DNA of 64,000 nucleotides from Agrypnia vestita (Eukaryota; Arthropoda; Insecta; Trichoptera; Phryganeidae), in contig JADDOH010005135.1 in the NCBI GenBank assembly GCA_016648135.1, positions 62,001 to 126,000 on the forward strand, read 5' to 3'. A program made the translations under genes and the position numbers. Positions 51,341 to 61,880 of the stretch are shown here, one piece after another (the stretch's first letter is position 1; each line of letters starts with the position of its first letter). The notes under the pieces were generated by a model that saw nothing but the letters and a program-made list of their open reading frames with translations, was not told the origin of the DNA and did no database searches.

Positions 51341-51650
51341 GATTATAATGACAATTTTTAACAGAAATTTAACTATTGTCAATCACTTACCTCGAAACGA
51401 GGACTTATTACGCATTGTAAGTAATCTCGAACATTTCATCTGGTTTATCAGAGTGTGGGTCTTCCGCTGGGAAGATATTGGGAAGACCGGCCGACTGGGA
51501 TGTTGCAAAGAGATCAATATTATCTTCCGTATCCTCCACTTCTTGAGGTGATTACTAAAGAAAGTGTGCCTGCCACAACACGCCACTTAAGGATGCACGG
51601 TGACAAATTTTTATCGCTGTACATGGATTCTTATTTTTCAGATTAAATAT
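51341..51650 (+). other. Unidentified overlapping open frames
   Basis: 51348-51551 and 51455-51646 are open in two plus-strand frames in a stretch slightly less AT-rich than its surroundings. The second reads GLPLGRYWEDRPTGMLQRDQ, YYLPYPPLLEVITKE, HLRMHGDKFLSLYMDSYFSD. I recognise no domain. A frameshifted remnant or chance are both possible. Confidence 0.2.
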
Positions 51651-52089
51651 TCATATTCTTGAATATTAGGATAATTGTGAAATTTTTGTAAATTCTATTA
51701 AAAAAGAGAGAGAACAATTTGAAACTTTGAAGATGGTTAAAAGAAAGAAATTATTAAATCAAAATTATTTTAATAGTGCTTATGAAATTACAAGATTCCA
51801 TTACGCACCGCTCTACCCTACCCAATGTGCTGGCTAACGCGTTTGTTTGTGTGATTAATTACTCTTATTGAATAGGATTAGGACGACGCCATTATATCCG
51901 CTTGAACCAATCAGAGCACGACCAAGCTGTTAATACACGTCAACAGGATAACGTTGGGTTTTGAAAAAATACCAAAGTTATTTATTTAATATTTTGTGAA
52001 TACACGTCAAAAACAACCATAGCGCAATCAATTATTTTATATAAGTAATTTTGTACGATTTAAATCTTTTGAACACTTCATAACACACT
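51651..52089. other. AT-rich spacer, nothing recognised
   Basis: No feature recognised. Confidence 0.3.
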
Positions 52090-52545
52090 AGAAACGACTG
52101 GGACAATCTCGAAAACACTGGAAAAGTCGAGGGATTACTAGAAATGTATAAAATAGTATCAAAGATTCTAAAAACCAACGCATTGTATAGAGTTGCACGA
52201 AAGAGTATTATTGTTTTGACGTTTGACTCGCGGCGTACATAGGTATCCGACGGCGATTTAGTGTGCGACCAGGGATAGTAAATTAAGCGGAGTACCTACC
52301 AGTGTTTGAAAATAAGTTCGACCACTTACGTGCAAATCAACGTGAATTCTCTGCAAACCTGTGTGAGAATATTCTGGCAAGCTAATAAAGTGTTCTACAG
52401 ACAAGTCATTAATTGCAAAATAATGTGAATAAAATAATAGTACTCAAATCAAATTCGTGTCCAGTGACTTTTTGATAAATTAATATATACTTTCAATGGT
52501 TTTGATGTTTCGTTTGCCTCCCACAGCCACGTCCCGTTTTTGTTT
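52090..52545 (+). repeat. Promoter-type repeat family P, long copy
   Basis: Leader GATTCTAAAAACCAACGC, then CGGCGTACATAGGTATCCG, GAATATTCTGGCAAGCTAAT, AAAGTGTTCTACAGACAAGT, TGCAAAATAATGTGAATAAA, and the end TTTCGTTTGCCTCCCACAGC, CACGTCCCG. The order is shared with 55160-55680. It looks like an LTR or a retroelement 5' region; no adjacent gag/pol was found. Confidence 0.5.
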
Positions 52546-53439
52546 TTGCAAAATACAAAAAAAATATTTTCAAAAATACCGCCACTAAGTTTTCAAATAA
52601 ATTTGTAAGGGATTATTAAAATTTTCGTCATTTTGCGCTATTGTTGCAACATGATTTTCCTAATTTTGCAATTTTTATTTTCAGTGACTTTCACAGCATT
52701 CCGAATGGGTCGGTTTTATTTTTTATTATATTAATAGTTATAATATTAAGAGTTTATTATATTAATAGCACTTTACAATTTATATATGCATGTAATATCT
52801 GGTTACTATAAAAAAATAATATAACATATATAAAATTTATATTAAGAGTTAAAAGCAATATCTTAAATGCAAATAGCATTTCTAGGTGAAATATACCTAC
52901 TATATATATATTTTTTTGATAAATTTTAACAGAATTTTTTTAATAACAGATTCTTTCCAATTGAAGTTAAGGAACAATTTTAAGGGATTTTAATAGTCGT
53001 ACATCTTCCTTTCTTTTAACAATAGGGTACTTTTATCAAAAAAAAATGACAACAACTTATTTTCAAAAGACAATTTCTATCAAATTTTATTATTTAATTT
53101 TAAACAGTTTAATTTATGTCCACAATGATTGTAAGAATCACCACGTGAGTTATCAAAAAAATTTCTTCAATTTTTAAATCTTAAAATAATTATTAAATCA
53201 AATAAAATATTTCTTAATTGTATGCTACCTACTAATACTATGCTATAGTAGTTATTCAAAAAATATAGAAATCTTAATATCTTCACTCGATTGAACATTT
53301 CCTGGCATTTTAGAAACCTGTGATGTGTTTTGAAAGTTATCTATTTCAAAGTTTTGCAAATTTATTTTATTTAAATTATTTCAAATGCGTAATACCTCAT
53401 CATTACCACACTTGATCTTTACCTTAGAAGATATTATCC
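52546..53439. other. AT-rich spacer, nothing recognised
   Basis: No feature recognised. Confidence 0.3.
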
Positions 53440-53620
53440 ATTGATATGTTTCTCTCCAGGTTTCGATCTCTAAGGTAGATATTGATTTGAGGACATTATA
53501 GCTCTATCTTGCATAGCTCATCCTAAGATCCTTTATCCTGTGATTTCAACCCAACTAGTCTGCCTTATTTATAGGTTTTTAGACACTTATCTTATTAAAC
53601 AAAATTAATTAATTATCTAT
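53440..53620 (-). pseudogene. LINE-D tail fragment, decayed
   Basis: TTTCGATCTCTAAGGTAGAT, ATTGATTTGAGGACATTATA, GCTCTATCTTGCATAGCTC parallels 34490-34590 in the same orientation with many changes. Confidence 0.35.
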
Positions 53621-53879
53621 GTTATAAAAGCATGATTGAGCGCAAAGATACGCCTCAAATTCATTTCAAAAACATCCAAGGGTTATAGGAAGCCTAAATC
53701 GAAGATTTTTTTTCTATGTGATGTCAATTATTAGTAATTTAGTGCATTTTATAAGTATTACACACTTATTATAACTAAATTTCAAAAACAGTACAGGTAG
53801 TTGCTTTAGAGCAGACTAGTCTAGTTAAGCGACTATCTTTGCCTTCTTCAAGTAATAAATAATTTAGAATAAATATAAA

Positions 53880-54118
53880 TAAAAAATATCTTCAAGTTTG
53901 TGTTTACTGGGGTATTATGCCGTGTTGTTACGACCTTTCGGGCCGACGTTTCGGATCCCATTGCAGGGTCCATCATCAGGGCTGATGTGATGGATGATGA
54001 TGGACCCTGCAATGGGATCCGAAACGTCGGCCCGAAAGGTCGTAACAACACGGCATAATACCCCAGTAAACACAAACTTGAAGATTCTGAGTGGCCGTGA
54101 AAACCTAAGAACATTCTT
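53880..54118. repeat. Head-to-head pair of hammerhead family B repeats, best preserved
   Basis: Arms of about 105 bp are nearly perfect inverted copies around 53993. The left (minus) motif 53942-53982 matches the full consensus. The right (plus) motif, ending at 54032, lost the 5' stem I and C3 (GGATGATGA). Outer tails GTTTGTGTTTACTGGGG and ACAAACTTGAAGATTCTGAG, GTGGCCGTGAAAACC are complete on the right. Confidence 0.85.
53942..53982 (-). ncRNA. Hammerhead ribozyme motif, family B, consensus copy
   Basis: Minus strand: stem I GCC/GGC, core CUGAUGA, one extra U, stem II GGACCC with GGGAUCC (one bulged A) and loop UGCAAU, GAA, self-complementary ACGU, C17 (cleavage after GUC). No core deviation other than the extra U after A9. 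Confidence 0.78.
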
Positions 54119-54879
54119 AAATAAAAAATACCCTAGCAGGTAGGTTGTATGCGGTCAAACTATGGAAAAGCTCGAAAGGAGCGCTGCCAATGGAGGAGTT
54201 TCGTAGTGGCCGTATGTTCGAGCTAAAATGGTAGGAGAAGAATGAATATATTAAAAAATTTGTGAAAGATTAGCGTAGCAATATCTGAAAAATCTAAACA
54301 TTATTATATATTACCTTACTTTTTATTCATCTTTTTTTTTTATTCATTAAATAACTCACTAAATTATTTCACACAGGATTAATGCACGTGAGGATCTAAG
54401 TAAACACCCTGTTAGTTAAGCCTCTTATCGTCACAAAAGCGCTTCAGTGTATGTACAATTGAATAAAGAACTGTTTGAATTTTCAAAGACTGGAACTAGG
54501 TGATGATTTTTTACGCGTTTACGGCTAGTAATTAATAACGACCCTTGCGTGTAAAAGGAGCCGCACGCTGGTTCACGTATCACTCTCGGGCGCCCGGGCT
54601 TCTAATCATCATCAGTGTTCATGTTGTAAATCCAGCGAGTTACGGACAGACATTTGAAATTAGGATAGTTGATTATGTCTTATTATTTTTCACGGGTTTA
54701 TGGCTACTTATGCTATTATTTGATGTTATCGAATGATCGTCCGAACGATGATCCGCTTCCATTAGGCTTACAGTGAGAAATAAAGGGATTGAGAAGGAAA
54801 GGAGGAAGGATTGGAATTCAAATATTGGGTTAGTAAGAAAAAATGGCTTTTCAATCATTTGATTATCGAGTACGATAAT
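54119..54879. other. Spacer, nothing recognised
   Basis: 54545-54736 is open for 63 codons with a hydrophobic C-terminal half (LLFFTGLWLLMLLFDV), but the context gives no support. Confidence 0.25.
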
Positions 54880-54921
54880 CACTGCCAACAAAAAACAGAG
54901 TACTGTTTTTTGTTGGCAGTG
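54880..54921. repeat. Perfect hairpin, 19-bp arms
   Basis: CACTGCCAACAAAAAACAG (54880-54898) and its exact complement (54903-54921) flank a 4-nt loop AGTA. The perfect arms suggest recent origin or an inverted duplication; no other copy was seen. Confidence 0.85.
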
Positions 54922-54944
54922 AAAAAATAGAAGGTTCAAAACGC

Positions 54945-54960
54945 GGTTAGGTTAGGTTAG
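54945..54960 (+). repeat. Short TTAGG (insect telomere-type) array
   Basis: GGTTAGGTTAGGTTAG contains just over three TTAGG units, 24 bp after the perfect hairpin. TTAGG is the ancestral insect telomere repeat. This short array could equally be a transposon tail or chance. Confidence 0.5.
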
Positions 54961-55159
54961 ATTATTTTCAATTTTATACTGACGCTAATGGTTTAAATAA
55001 AAACCTAAAGTATCAATACAATGTTGTGGCGTGAACACACGAGTACATTTATAAAAATAATTGATATTTTGACTTAATAATTATATTATAACGAAATGGT
55101 AAGTAAAAGGAATTTGGAAGAAGACGCACTATCCGAATCCTTTGTAATATGTCACTTTG

Positions 55160-55690
55160 CAACAACACTATAGAAAGCTCTAGAACACAGTACTCTAGGA
55201 TTATCTACAACAGCCTAGAGCTCGTGAAAACCTTTTCCTAAACAAAAAAAATGAAAAGAATGTTCTTAAGGATTCTAAAAACCAACGAGACTGCGTATAA
55301 ATAGCGGGTTCAGGCCGCGGCGCATCAATTTTGTTTTGCGTTTCTACCGGTGTGATATTAGTGATGAACTGTTGCGAAATCAGTGTTACCATCGTGTGTT
55401 GTTAACCAAGCGACACATAATTAAGTAGATTTCCTAATTGTGTGAGATAATTGAATAGCGATTTCTCGAAAGTGTTACCCAGCGATAATAAATAGCTTAT
55501 AGACGATCGATAAATTAGGAAATAGTGTTAATTCAAGACTGGTGTTAAATTTAATTCGTGCTAAGTGAATTTTGTAATTTATAAAAATAATTAATATATA
55601 GTCGCTTAATTCTAATTTACTTCTCTAACTTCCAGGTCTACGAGATCATTCTAAATTTAAAACGCCCAAATATAAAACCATCGCAGCCCA
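55160..55690 (+). repeat. Promoter-type repeat family P, with TATA box
   Basis: GATTCTAAAAACCAACGAGA, a canonical TATAAATA at 55296-55303 followed by GCGGGTTCAGGCCGCGG, then GATAATAAATAGCTTATAGA, CGATCGATAAATTAGG, AAATAGTGTTAATTC. GAA/TTC blocks lie upstream. The 3' end of the family (TTTCATTTATCTCCCAAATC, CACGACCCGT) lies at 56530-56565 beyond the mariner MITE, which therefore probably sits inside this copy. Confidence 0.55.
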
Positions 55691-55941
55691 GAGCATTATT
55701 TCTTTATAGGAATTAAAACATTTAATTCATTGCATTTAAAAATGAACTAAAAAAATTTAATATAAAAAATCGATGAAAGTCCCATGAACTCCACTTTATA
55801 TATTTATTTATTTTGTTTCTCAATATTCTTAACACCTTATTATTATGAAATGAACTTATGTGATTACTCCCTCATAAGCACGAGCGTCAGTTTTTTTGTG
55901 GTCAGTAAAATTATAGTAGTATTGTATTCATGAAATTATAG

Positions 55942-56480
55942 TAGGTGTACCCATAAGTAATCAATTATTTTTGGTTTGGAATGTTTACTTCAGTCAAGTC
56001 AGTAAAGTGAACGTGTGAAGACGTGTTTTATACTCAATAATATAATCCGTGGTCTTGTGACTTGTGACAATTATTTTTTTTTTTTATTACTCTGTTGTAA
56101 AATGGTGGACAATCAACTAACTGAAGAACATTTACGTCATTGCATTCTGTTTCTTTTTCGATCGGGAGTTAATGCAACTGTTGCAACAAAGAAAATTTGT
56201 GATGTGTATGGAGACGTATTGAAAGTAAATAAGTGCCATCGTTGGTTTAGAAAATTTTTCGATGGTGATTTTGACTTGTCTGATAGCGTGGGCGCCTGAT
56301 AGGGTTTGATAATGACGCTTTAAAAACACCTAGAAGCATATTTTTCTTAAAAGTCTACCAACAAGACGGCAAAAGGTCCTAGATAACGATGGATATTAAA
56401 TCGATTAAAAATAAAATAAAATGTAGTTAAATTCTTTTTTTGTTGCCACTTAAATAATTGATTACTTATGGGTACACCTA
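55942..56480. mobile_element. mariner-derived MITE, 0.54 kb, keeps transposase N-terminus
   Basis: The inverted termini TAGGTGTACCCATAAGTAAT (extending to 55970) and their complement at 56452-56480 match over 29 bases. TA at each outer end fits the Tc1/mariner target. The interior keeps the first 60 or so codons of a mariner transposase and then jumps to the right end, so it arose by internal deletion. It is a different mariner from the one at 17112 (unrelated TIR beyond TAGGT). Confidence 0.85.
56015..56299 (+). pseudogene. Truncated mariner transposase, DNA-binding N-terminus only
   Basis: The natural start is probably the ATG at 56102 (preceding 29 codons are AT-rich leader). From there: MVDNQLTEEHLRHCILFLFR, SGVNATVATKKICDVYGDV, HRWFRKFFDGDFDLSD. 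This is the first helix-turn-helix (HTH_48-type) region of mariner transposases, which binds the TIR. The frame ends 66 codons after that ATG, before the second HTH and with no catalytic domain. Such products could in principle occupy TIRs without cutting; expression is unknown. Compare INDVYGDG and VRFWFQRFHSGNLDL in the intact mariner. Confidence 0.75.
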
Positions 56481-56570
56481 ATATATACTATGATATTACT
56501 GTAATAAATTTCAAAATGAATTTCCAGTGTTTTCATTTATCTCCCAAATCCACGACCCGTAACAATATCA
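56481..56570 (+). repeat. 3' end of promoter-type repeat family P
   Basis: CCAGTGTTTTCATTTATCTC, CCAAATCCACGACCCGTAAC corresponds to the last 60 bp of the copy at 52090-52545. Probably the continuation of 55160-55690 beyond the MITE. Confidence 0.45.
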
Positions 56571-56759
56571 TTAGATGATTATAATCAAAGAACGAAGTGG
56601 AGTACAGAGAGTTAAAATTGTAGTCTTGATAAAATCCATTGAGAACTTACATAGCATAGAGAGCTTCATGTCCGATCCTGGAATCATCAGATAATCTGGT
56701 GGCGTCAATTTTCTTTTACTATTTTGTGTCCATCTTATATGACACGTTTTACGAACAGC

Positions 56760-56809
56760 GAATTATTCCGTAGCTAGGGCGGAAATTCTTCCTAGCTACG
56801 AAATAATTC
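56760..56809. repeat. Hairpin with 19-bp arms
   Basis: GAATTATTCCGTAGCTAGG (56760-56778) pairs with CCTAGCTACGAAATAATTC (56791-56809), one mismatch, 12-nt loop. No second copy seen. Confidence 0.8.
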
Positions 56810-56928
56810 TAATAAACCTATCAAACTCTGCCAAAAATTTTAGAGTTACTCCAGAACTCAATATACAGTCTCAGTATACATTTAAATACAATTTTGCAAA
56901 CTCTCTTGAGACTGAAGTGTCTCCGCAG

Positions 56929-57518
56929 TAGCGAAGGGAAAAACTACATTTCAAAATGAAGACTACACAACACACATGTTCACCAGTTTGAAGACTACAA
57001 AGTGTACACTACAATTGTAGTAAAAACTACGTGAAGTGAAGTAATTGTAGTACTACGAAATGAAGTGAAGTAATGAAGTAATTGTAATATTAATGAAGTG
57101 AAGTAATGAAATGAAGAAATGAAGTAATTGTACTGCAAAATTGTAGTAAACTAGTAAAGTAAACATTTTTTTCCCAAATAAAAATTTGGCGAGCTTAAAA
57201 AAAAATATTGAAGACAAATGACGATATTTTATCCGAAAAAAAAGGTCGCCAACCAGATTTCTTCATTCGATTCCAAAAAATTTTCAAACCATGGGGGGGG
57301 TTGTTACAGTTTCTAGAGGTTTCTTCATTTATCTTCATCAACTTCCCAAAAATTTCACGTAAAAAATGCACTATTTAAAGTACGTTTCTCATACTTTCGA
57401 TAACTTTAAAGTGTTTGTAGTTTGTAGTGTGCACTACACTTCAAAGCGTGTGAAGTGTGCACTTCAATGTAATGTAGTACTACATTGTAGTAGTGAGTAC
57501 AGAGCAGACCCATCACTA
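56929..57518. mobile_element. hAT-type MITE, 590 bp, perfect 8-bp target duplication
   Basis: Ends TAGCGAAGGG and CCCATCACTA as in 35789-36373. Flanks CTCCGCAG (56921-56928) and CTCCGCAG (57519-57526) are identical. The GAAGTGAAGTAA tract is shorter here, while 57190-57360 holds an extra segment (AAAGGTCGCCAACCAGATTT, ACCATGGGGGGGG) missing from the sister copy. Confidence 0.88.
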
Positions 57519-57526
57519 CTCCGCAG

Positions 57527-57989
57527 TAATCCTCCTTTAGTCCACGGGTAGGGGAAGGTTTTAAAGGGGTAATTTTTTTTTTTAAATCCGGGATAGTTTT
57601 GGTTCGCACAAAAGAATTTTATTTCTTATGCAGACTGATGAGAAGGCAGAACCTTCTTGGGCAGCCAGCCGGAAACGGAATGAACAAGGTTCCCTCCAGA
57701 GCCGATGACCGGTGACCCAGTTCGCCCGATTTAACCCAACATACGCCCATTCAAGGTAGCAGCGGGTCTCTGAGGAAAATGTAAAACTTTCCCAGATGTA
57801 CTTTCATTTTATTATGAACTCAAAAATAACTTTTACCGACGTACCTCACTGGGAAAATCTAGCGGATGAACACACGACTGTCTTTGTATTTCAAGACGAC
57901 ATTTGCCTTTTTTATCAAATTGAATATTTGAAGTTTGGCAAGGCGAGAAAATAGTTTTATTGTATATATGTACGTAAAACATAGACAGT
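57527..57989. other. Spacer with a GC-richer block
   Basis: 57640-57770 (GAGAAGGCAGAACCTTCTTG, CAGCCAGCCGGAAACGGAAT, CCGATGACCGGTGACCCAG) is GC-richer with a small hairpin AGAAGGCAGAACCTTCT. No family recognised. Confidence 0.3.
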
Positions 57990-58680
57990 TTAAAATACCT
58001 TGGTGTAATTATAGATTCAAAACTAACATTTACAAAAAATGTATGTTGTGAATAAAATCGCAAAAAAAGAGTCCTTACTTGGAAGAATAAGAAGATACAA
58101 GTTTATTAATACCTATACAATACTATGATTCTCCCGCACATATATTATTGTCTCAGTATATTATTTATAAGCAACGAAGGAATGCTAAAGAAACTACAAA
58201 TAGTACTAAACAGAGCGATCCGCATAATATTGAAGTGTAATAGGAGAACTAAAATAACATAAATGTTGAATGCTCTAGGACTAGAAACCGTAAATCAAAG
58301 AATAAAGTATAATGTAATGGTGCAAATATATCAAATTAAACATGGATTAGTACCCAAATACTTTGATGACAGGATGAAGCTGAATAGGGATTTTTATTCT
58401 TATAATACAAGAGGAAGCGACAACATAAGACTACCGAAGAAAAAGAAAAACACCTCACAAAATGTTATGATGTATAAGGTATAAAAATCTTTGGTAGCCT
58501 GCCAAAGGTAATTCAAAACACGGTGAATATAAAGAGGTTTAAAGTGGAGTGCAAAAACTGTATTGTAAATTTTTTTTAATGATTAGATGGAATGCAATAT
58601 GTCTTAGTGAAATCATGTATTAGCCCAAACAACATTATGTGTGGAACTAAATAATTAAGAAAAATAAATAAATAAATAAA
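57990..58680 (+). pseudogene. LINE-J (Jockey/CR1-like) reverse-transcriptase C-terminal fragment
   Basis: Successive frames read IKYLGVIIDSKLTF (the RT-domain KYLGV motif), then LPHIYYC, NEGMLKKLQIVLNRAIRI, ILKCNRRT, and from 58263 the open frame MLNALGLETVNQRIKYNVMV, QIYQIKHGLVPKYFDD, NRDFYSYNTRGSDNIRLP. At least two frameshifts and a stop break it. The 3' end is (AAAT)n at 58660-58683. The catalytic YxDD box lies upstream of the truncation. A more decayed copy is at 38790. Confidence 0.8.
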
Positions 58681-59284
58681 ATAAAAGTAAATATCTCTCA
58701 AGATGACAAATATACATTAAAATACAATAACCTCTCTCGAAAGCACATGTGTTAGCAGTGACGCTGCTTGGTTGGTGCGAAATCTGACGCTAGATGGCAC
58801 TGATCGCTAGCCGGGCCATGATGAAAAAAAAAGACATATTCTTTCTGGCAGCGCGAATTCAAAATCGCTGGCATTTCTTCCCGCATATGCACATTTTATC
58901 GTATTAAATGAACTGAAATAATAATTGAATCACATCGAATTACATTTTTTTGTTGATTAATTCCGAGATTTTCATGACTTACATTCCTTGGAGTATTACT
59001 TGGTGAAGTTTTGGAACTTATATATCAAGATATCTGCTTTGAAAGCCCCGCACAAGGATCTCGACTGTAGAAGCTGAAGAAAATAGCCAATATTCAGGTC
59101 AGTGATATTTTTTGGTTTTTTCATCTGTGTTTTTCCGAGAGGGAAAGCTTAATTTTCATCGAGCAGGAATTCTGAATGATATCATCTTAAGAGGTATTAA
59201 TAATTGGATGTTTAATTTCAATACAGCGGATCGGCTATTACCACGCTGTTACGCACAACCAAAGTTACACTTATTAAGGCGCGT
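58681..59284. other. Spacer, nothing recognised
   Basis: Unclassified text including CGCTAGATGGCACTGATCGC, a phrase type common in lepidopteran repeats. A 79-codon frame at 59112-59351 overlaps a dispersed repeat. Confidence 0.3.
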
Positions 59285-59355
59285 TAACGGTGAAATTTTT
59301 GTATGCAACGAAATGCGCGCACATCACGCAACGTACGATTTCACACCATGAAGCT
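59285..59355 (+). repeat. Dispersed repeat shared with 21100-21170
   Basis: GGTGAAATTTTTGTATGCAA, CGAAATGCGCG and TTTCACACCAT in the same order as at 21108-21165. Confidence 0.45.
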
Positions 59356-59435
59356 ATAAATCTAACATACACCAAAATTCATACTAACACATTCATAAAC
59401 AGATGCACCACAGATTACAGATTAGTAACTATCTT

Positions 59436-59815
59436 CACTAGCTGTAACCCGTCAAAAATGATGGTACTTTTACATGCCAGTTCCTAAAAAAATTATGTAT
59501 TTACTTATGTATAGCCGACACCTCATGGAATATTAATAAGGACTTTTATCAAAATATTTGAATATTTTTTTTATATTTAATGTACTATTTTAGGCAGTTA
59601 AATGTACTATTCTAAACTCCGGCGATTGGGCGGTACATGAAATGGTTCGCGTCTTTGTTAAGTCCTATGTGTACGGCGATAGCAACATGGCTATTGTTGC
59701 CGTCTTTGGGTTTGCTGGCCCGGGTTCAAGCCCTATCTACGGCCGTTTAATTTCGTTTTTTAGACGTTACACGATGTTACGGGAATATACAGACAGACAA
59801 CGAATAACATTACAT
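59436..59815 (-). mobile_element. Helitron-like H2 copy, minus strand
   Basis: Minus strand ends in ATCATTTTTGACGGG then TTACAGCTAGTG (hairpin plus CTAG). The other end has the CAGACAGACAACG run. Interior GTTTGCTGGCCCGGGTTCAA and CCCTATCTACGGCCG match the copies at 15525 and 39170. A 107-codon plus-strand frame (59642-59965) overlaps it and runs on; not supported as a gene. Confidence 0.6.
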
Positions 59816-59965
59816 TTCTTCAACGTGACATTTTTTTGTCATCTAAATCCGGCGTTTACACATCTTTTTCTTTTTTCAAAACCTTTACATAGGTTTTCTA
59901 TGCATTTTGCCCGGGTGGTTGTGACTGGAATCGTGACGTTTTATCATCTCCAGAACTATACATAA

Positions 59966-61045
59966 CTGTAAAATATTCAAACATCTTAAAATGTCATGCG
60001 TTGAAATCAAAGTAATAAAAACAATATAAAAAAAGTTTATATTTCCTTATATTTTTAAGTATTTAGATCGTCAACAGGTGGTTTATGTCCTTAATATAAA
60101 GTCGTAGTGCGACATTAAATTTAATTAATTAATTAGGGGAATAACACGTTATGTAATACGTAAACTTTTTTATAGCTGGTAAATCACAAACACTATAGGA
60201 GTAGAAAATGAATTTATAATTTATTGTACAAATTAACAGGTTATAAAACATTTTAATTAACCTTGATTTAATTTAATTTAATTTTTTTGACATACTCGGC
60301 CATAAAGCCGTTAAATATAAATAATACACATAAAAAAATAAACTAATGTGATCGCCTTCTGGTTCTATGTAAAGTGTTGATTAGTTGCACGAAATTCATG
60401 AACATGTACCCAAAGAGCGTAAGACTAATGTATTGATAAAATCGAAATAAGAAAATATACTATTTTTTCAAAAAAGTTTGAAGGTCAAACCTCTCTGTGT
60501 ATCCTTGCTTCGAAGCGGCGAAATGTTTTCATTAATTTTACGATCCTTGAAAAAATTAATAGTTATAAAAAATGTAAGTCCGCCATCCCCTTGGATTATT
60601 ATTATTATTAATAAAGATGACTTTTGCGGGGGACAAACACATAAGATTCTTAAGTGTTGTGAAAAGCACACTTTGGGGTTTAACTTAATTAAATAATATC
60701 ACTTTCGTGATATGGATTTAAGGGAAATAAACTTGCCTCCCTAACAACCATAAAAAATCTACCATCATACGGGATTAGTATAGCTTTGTTGGTCCTTGTT
60801 CGTAAGTTATAGGACAATTTTTGATGTTAGTTTTATTTAAAGGTCCATAAGTCGAGGGTTAACCACCCACGCCACTTCCATCGATTTTTTTTTACGATGA
60901 GCATTCATTAATTTAAATGTGTGTATACATAATTACTAACCTTATTCATACGGTGATAAAATTAAAACACGCATTCCGGCGCTATAAACTCAGTATAAAT
61001 GTTTGGTGGTGAAGGTGAGCGTCAGTAGTCACCAATTTGTGGTGA
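59966..61045. other. AT-rich spacer; (ATT)n and small hairpin
   Basis: TTAATTTAATTTAATTT run near 60272-60290 and ATTATTATTATTA at 60596-60608. ATATCACTTTCGTGATAT at 60698-60715 is a small palindrome. Nothing else recognised. Confidence 0.3.
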
Positions 61046-61140
61046 TTGATGAATGAGAAGAAAGTTGCTTTATGGTCACCACCCGTTACGTAATGGGAAT
61101 TCTCCAAAGTCGTGGAATGTTTTATAAGTCTATTATCTCG
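61046..61140 (+). repeat. Dispersed repeat shared with 985-1075
   Basis: TTTATGGTCACCACCCG, AATGGGAATTCTCCAAAGTC, GTGGAATG is the reverse complement of the block near 1000-1065. Confidence 0.5.
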
Positions 61141-61579
61141 ATAAAACAATTACAAGTTATGCATTATTTAAATAAAAAAGACACTGATAAATACTTCAAC
61201 GGAGCAGGGCCTCCGGCCTACGCCGGGGGTGGTTGAGAGACTGACATGCCCGTACAGGGCGTTGGCTATTTTTATATGTTTTGAGAACAAAGCACTCTCT
61301 TGAAGTCTAGTGTGCGTGTGCTGACGATGCTTTGGGGATCGACCTATGTCGTCGTCTCGTGTACACTGCTATGCCTCAGTTTTGTTTACGCAGCAGACTC
61401 GCCACGTTTGTGTGTGTGTGACCTAGATTGGTGGTTATGTATTTATGGGATGGATCGTCATACATGTAAACTTCTTTTCCACTTTCAAGTATGAAAAATA
61501 TGAATATTTTATATTTTTTTCTTGTTTTAATCATTAAAATAATAGTTGATATGTAAATAAGTGAATATATGTGTTAATT
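61141..61579. other. Spacer, nothing recognised
   Basis: 61300-61494 is open for 64 codons with a signal-like hydrophobic start (VVVSCTLLCLSFVYA), but the first codons fall in GT-rich repeat-like text. Not supported. Confidence 0.25.
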
Positions 61580-61880
61580 ATTATTTGAAAAATGTGAAAA
61601 AACAAAGGTTTTCACGAGCAGAAAGACGCGCAAGACTCATTTGACCCGGCTCTACTAAAAGTCGTAAGTAAGATAGACTGCCAAAGCGGATATTCCAGAC
61701 AAGACCAGAAGGTAGAAGACCAATGGGCCATCTAGGAAGAGCTAGCGGAAGCAGTTGGAGGACTGCTGTGAAGCGAGGTTGCAACGAAATTGAGCTGAAG
61801 TGGAGAGCGAAGCCCAAGAAAGAAAGAGTTGGAGCACACCTGGCCGTCGTCTCGCGACTTACTTCGCACTGAACGATCTG
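61580..61880 (+). pseudogene. Possible LINE C-terminal fragment
   Basis: The plus strand reads, after a stop, FQTRPEGRRPMGHLGRASG, SSWRTAVKRGCNEIELKWRA and KPKKERVGAHLAV, resembling the R--GR---W---V-------W--A tail of some LINEs, with the usual D-R-W positions changed. The minus strand is open for 102 codons but looks like its shadow. Weak. Confidence 0.3.

Noticed and set aside
54880..54921. microRNA precursor
   Set aside because: Arms of 19 bp with a 4-nt loop are too short for an animal pre-miRNA, and one arm is A-rich without flanking pairing.
59642..59965. 107-codon plus-strand open frame
   Set aside because: Starts inside a Helitron-like H2 copy whose sisters at 15525 and 39170 do not keep the frame.
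60505..60530. Hammerhead motif around CGAAGCGGCGAAATG
   Set aside because: No CUGANGA core or matching stem I and stem III could be found around the GAAA.
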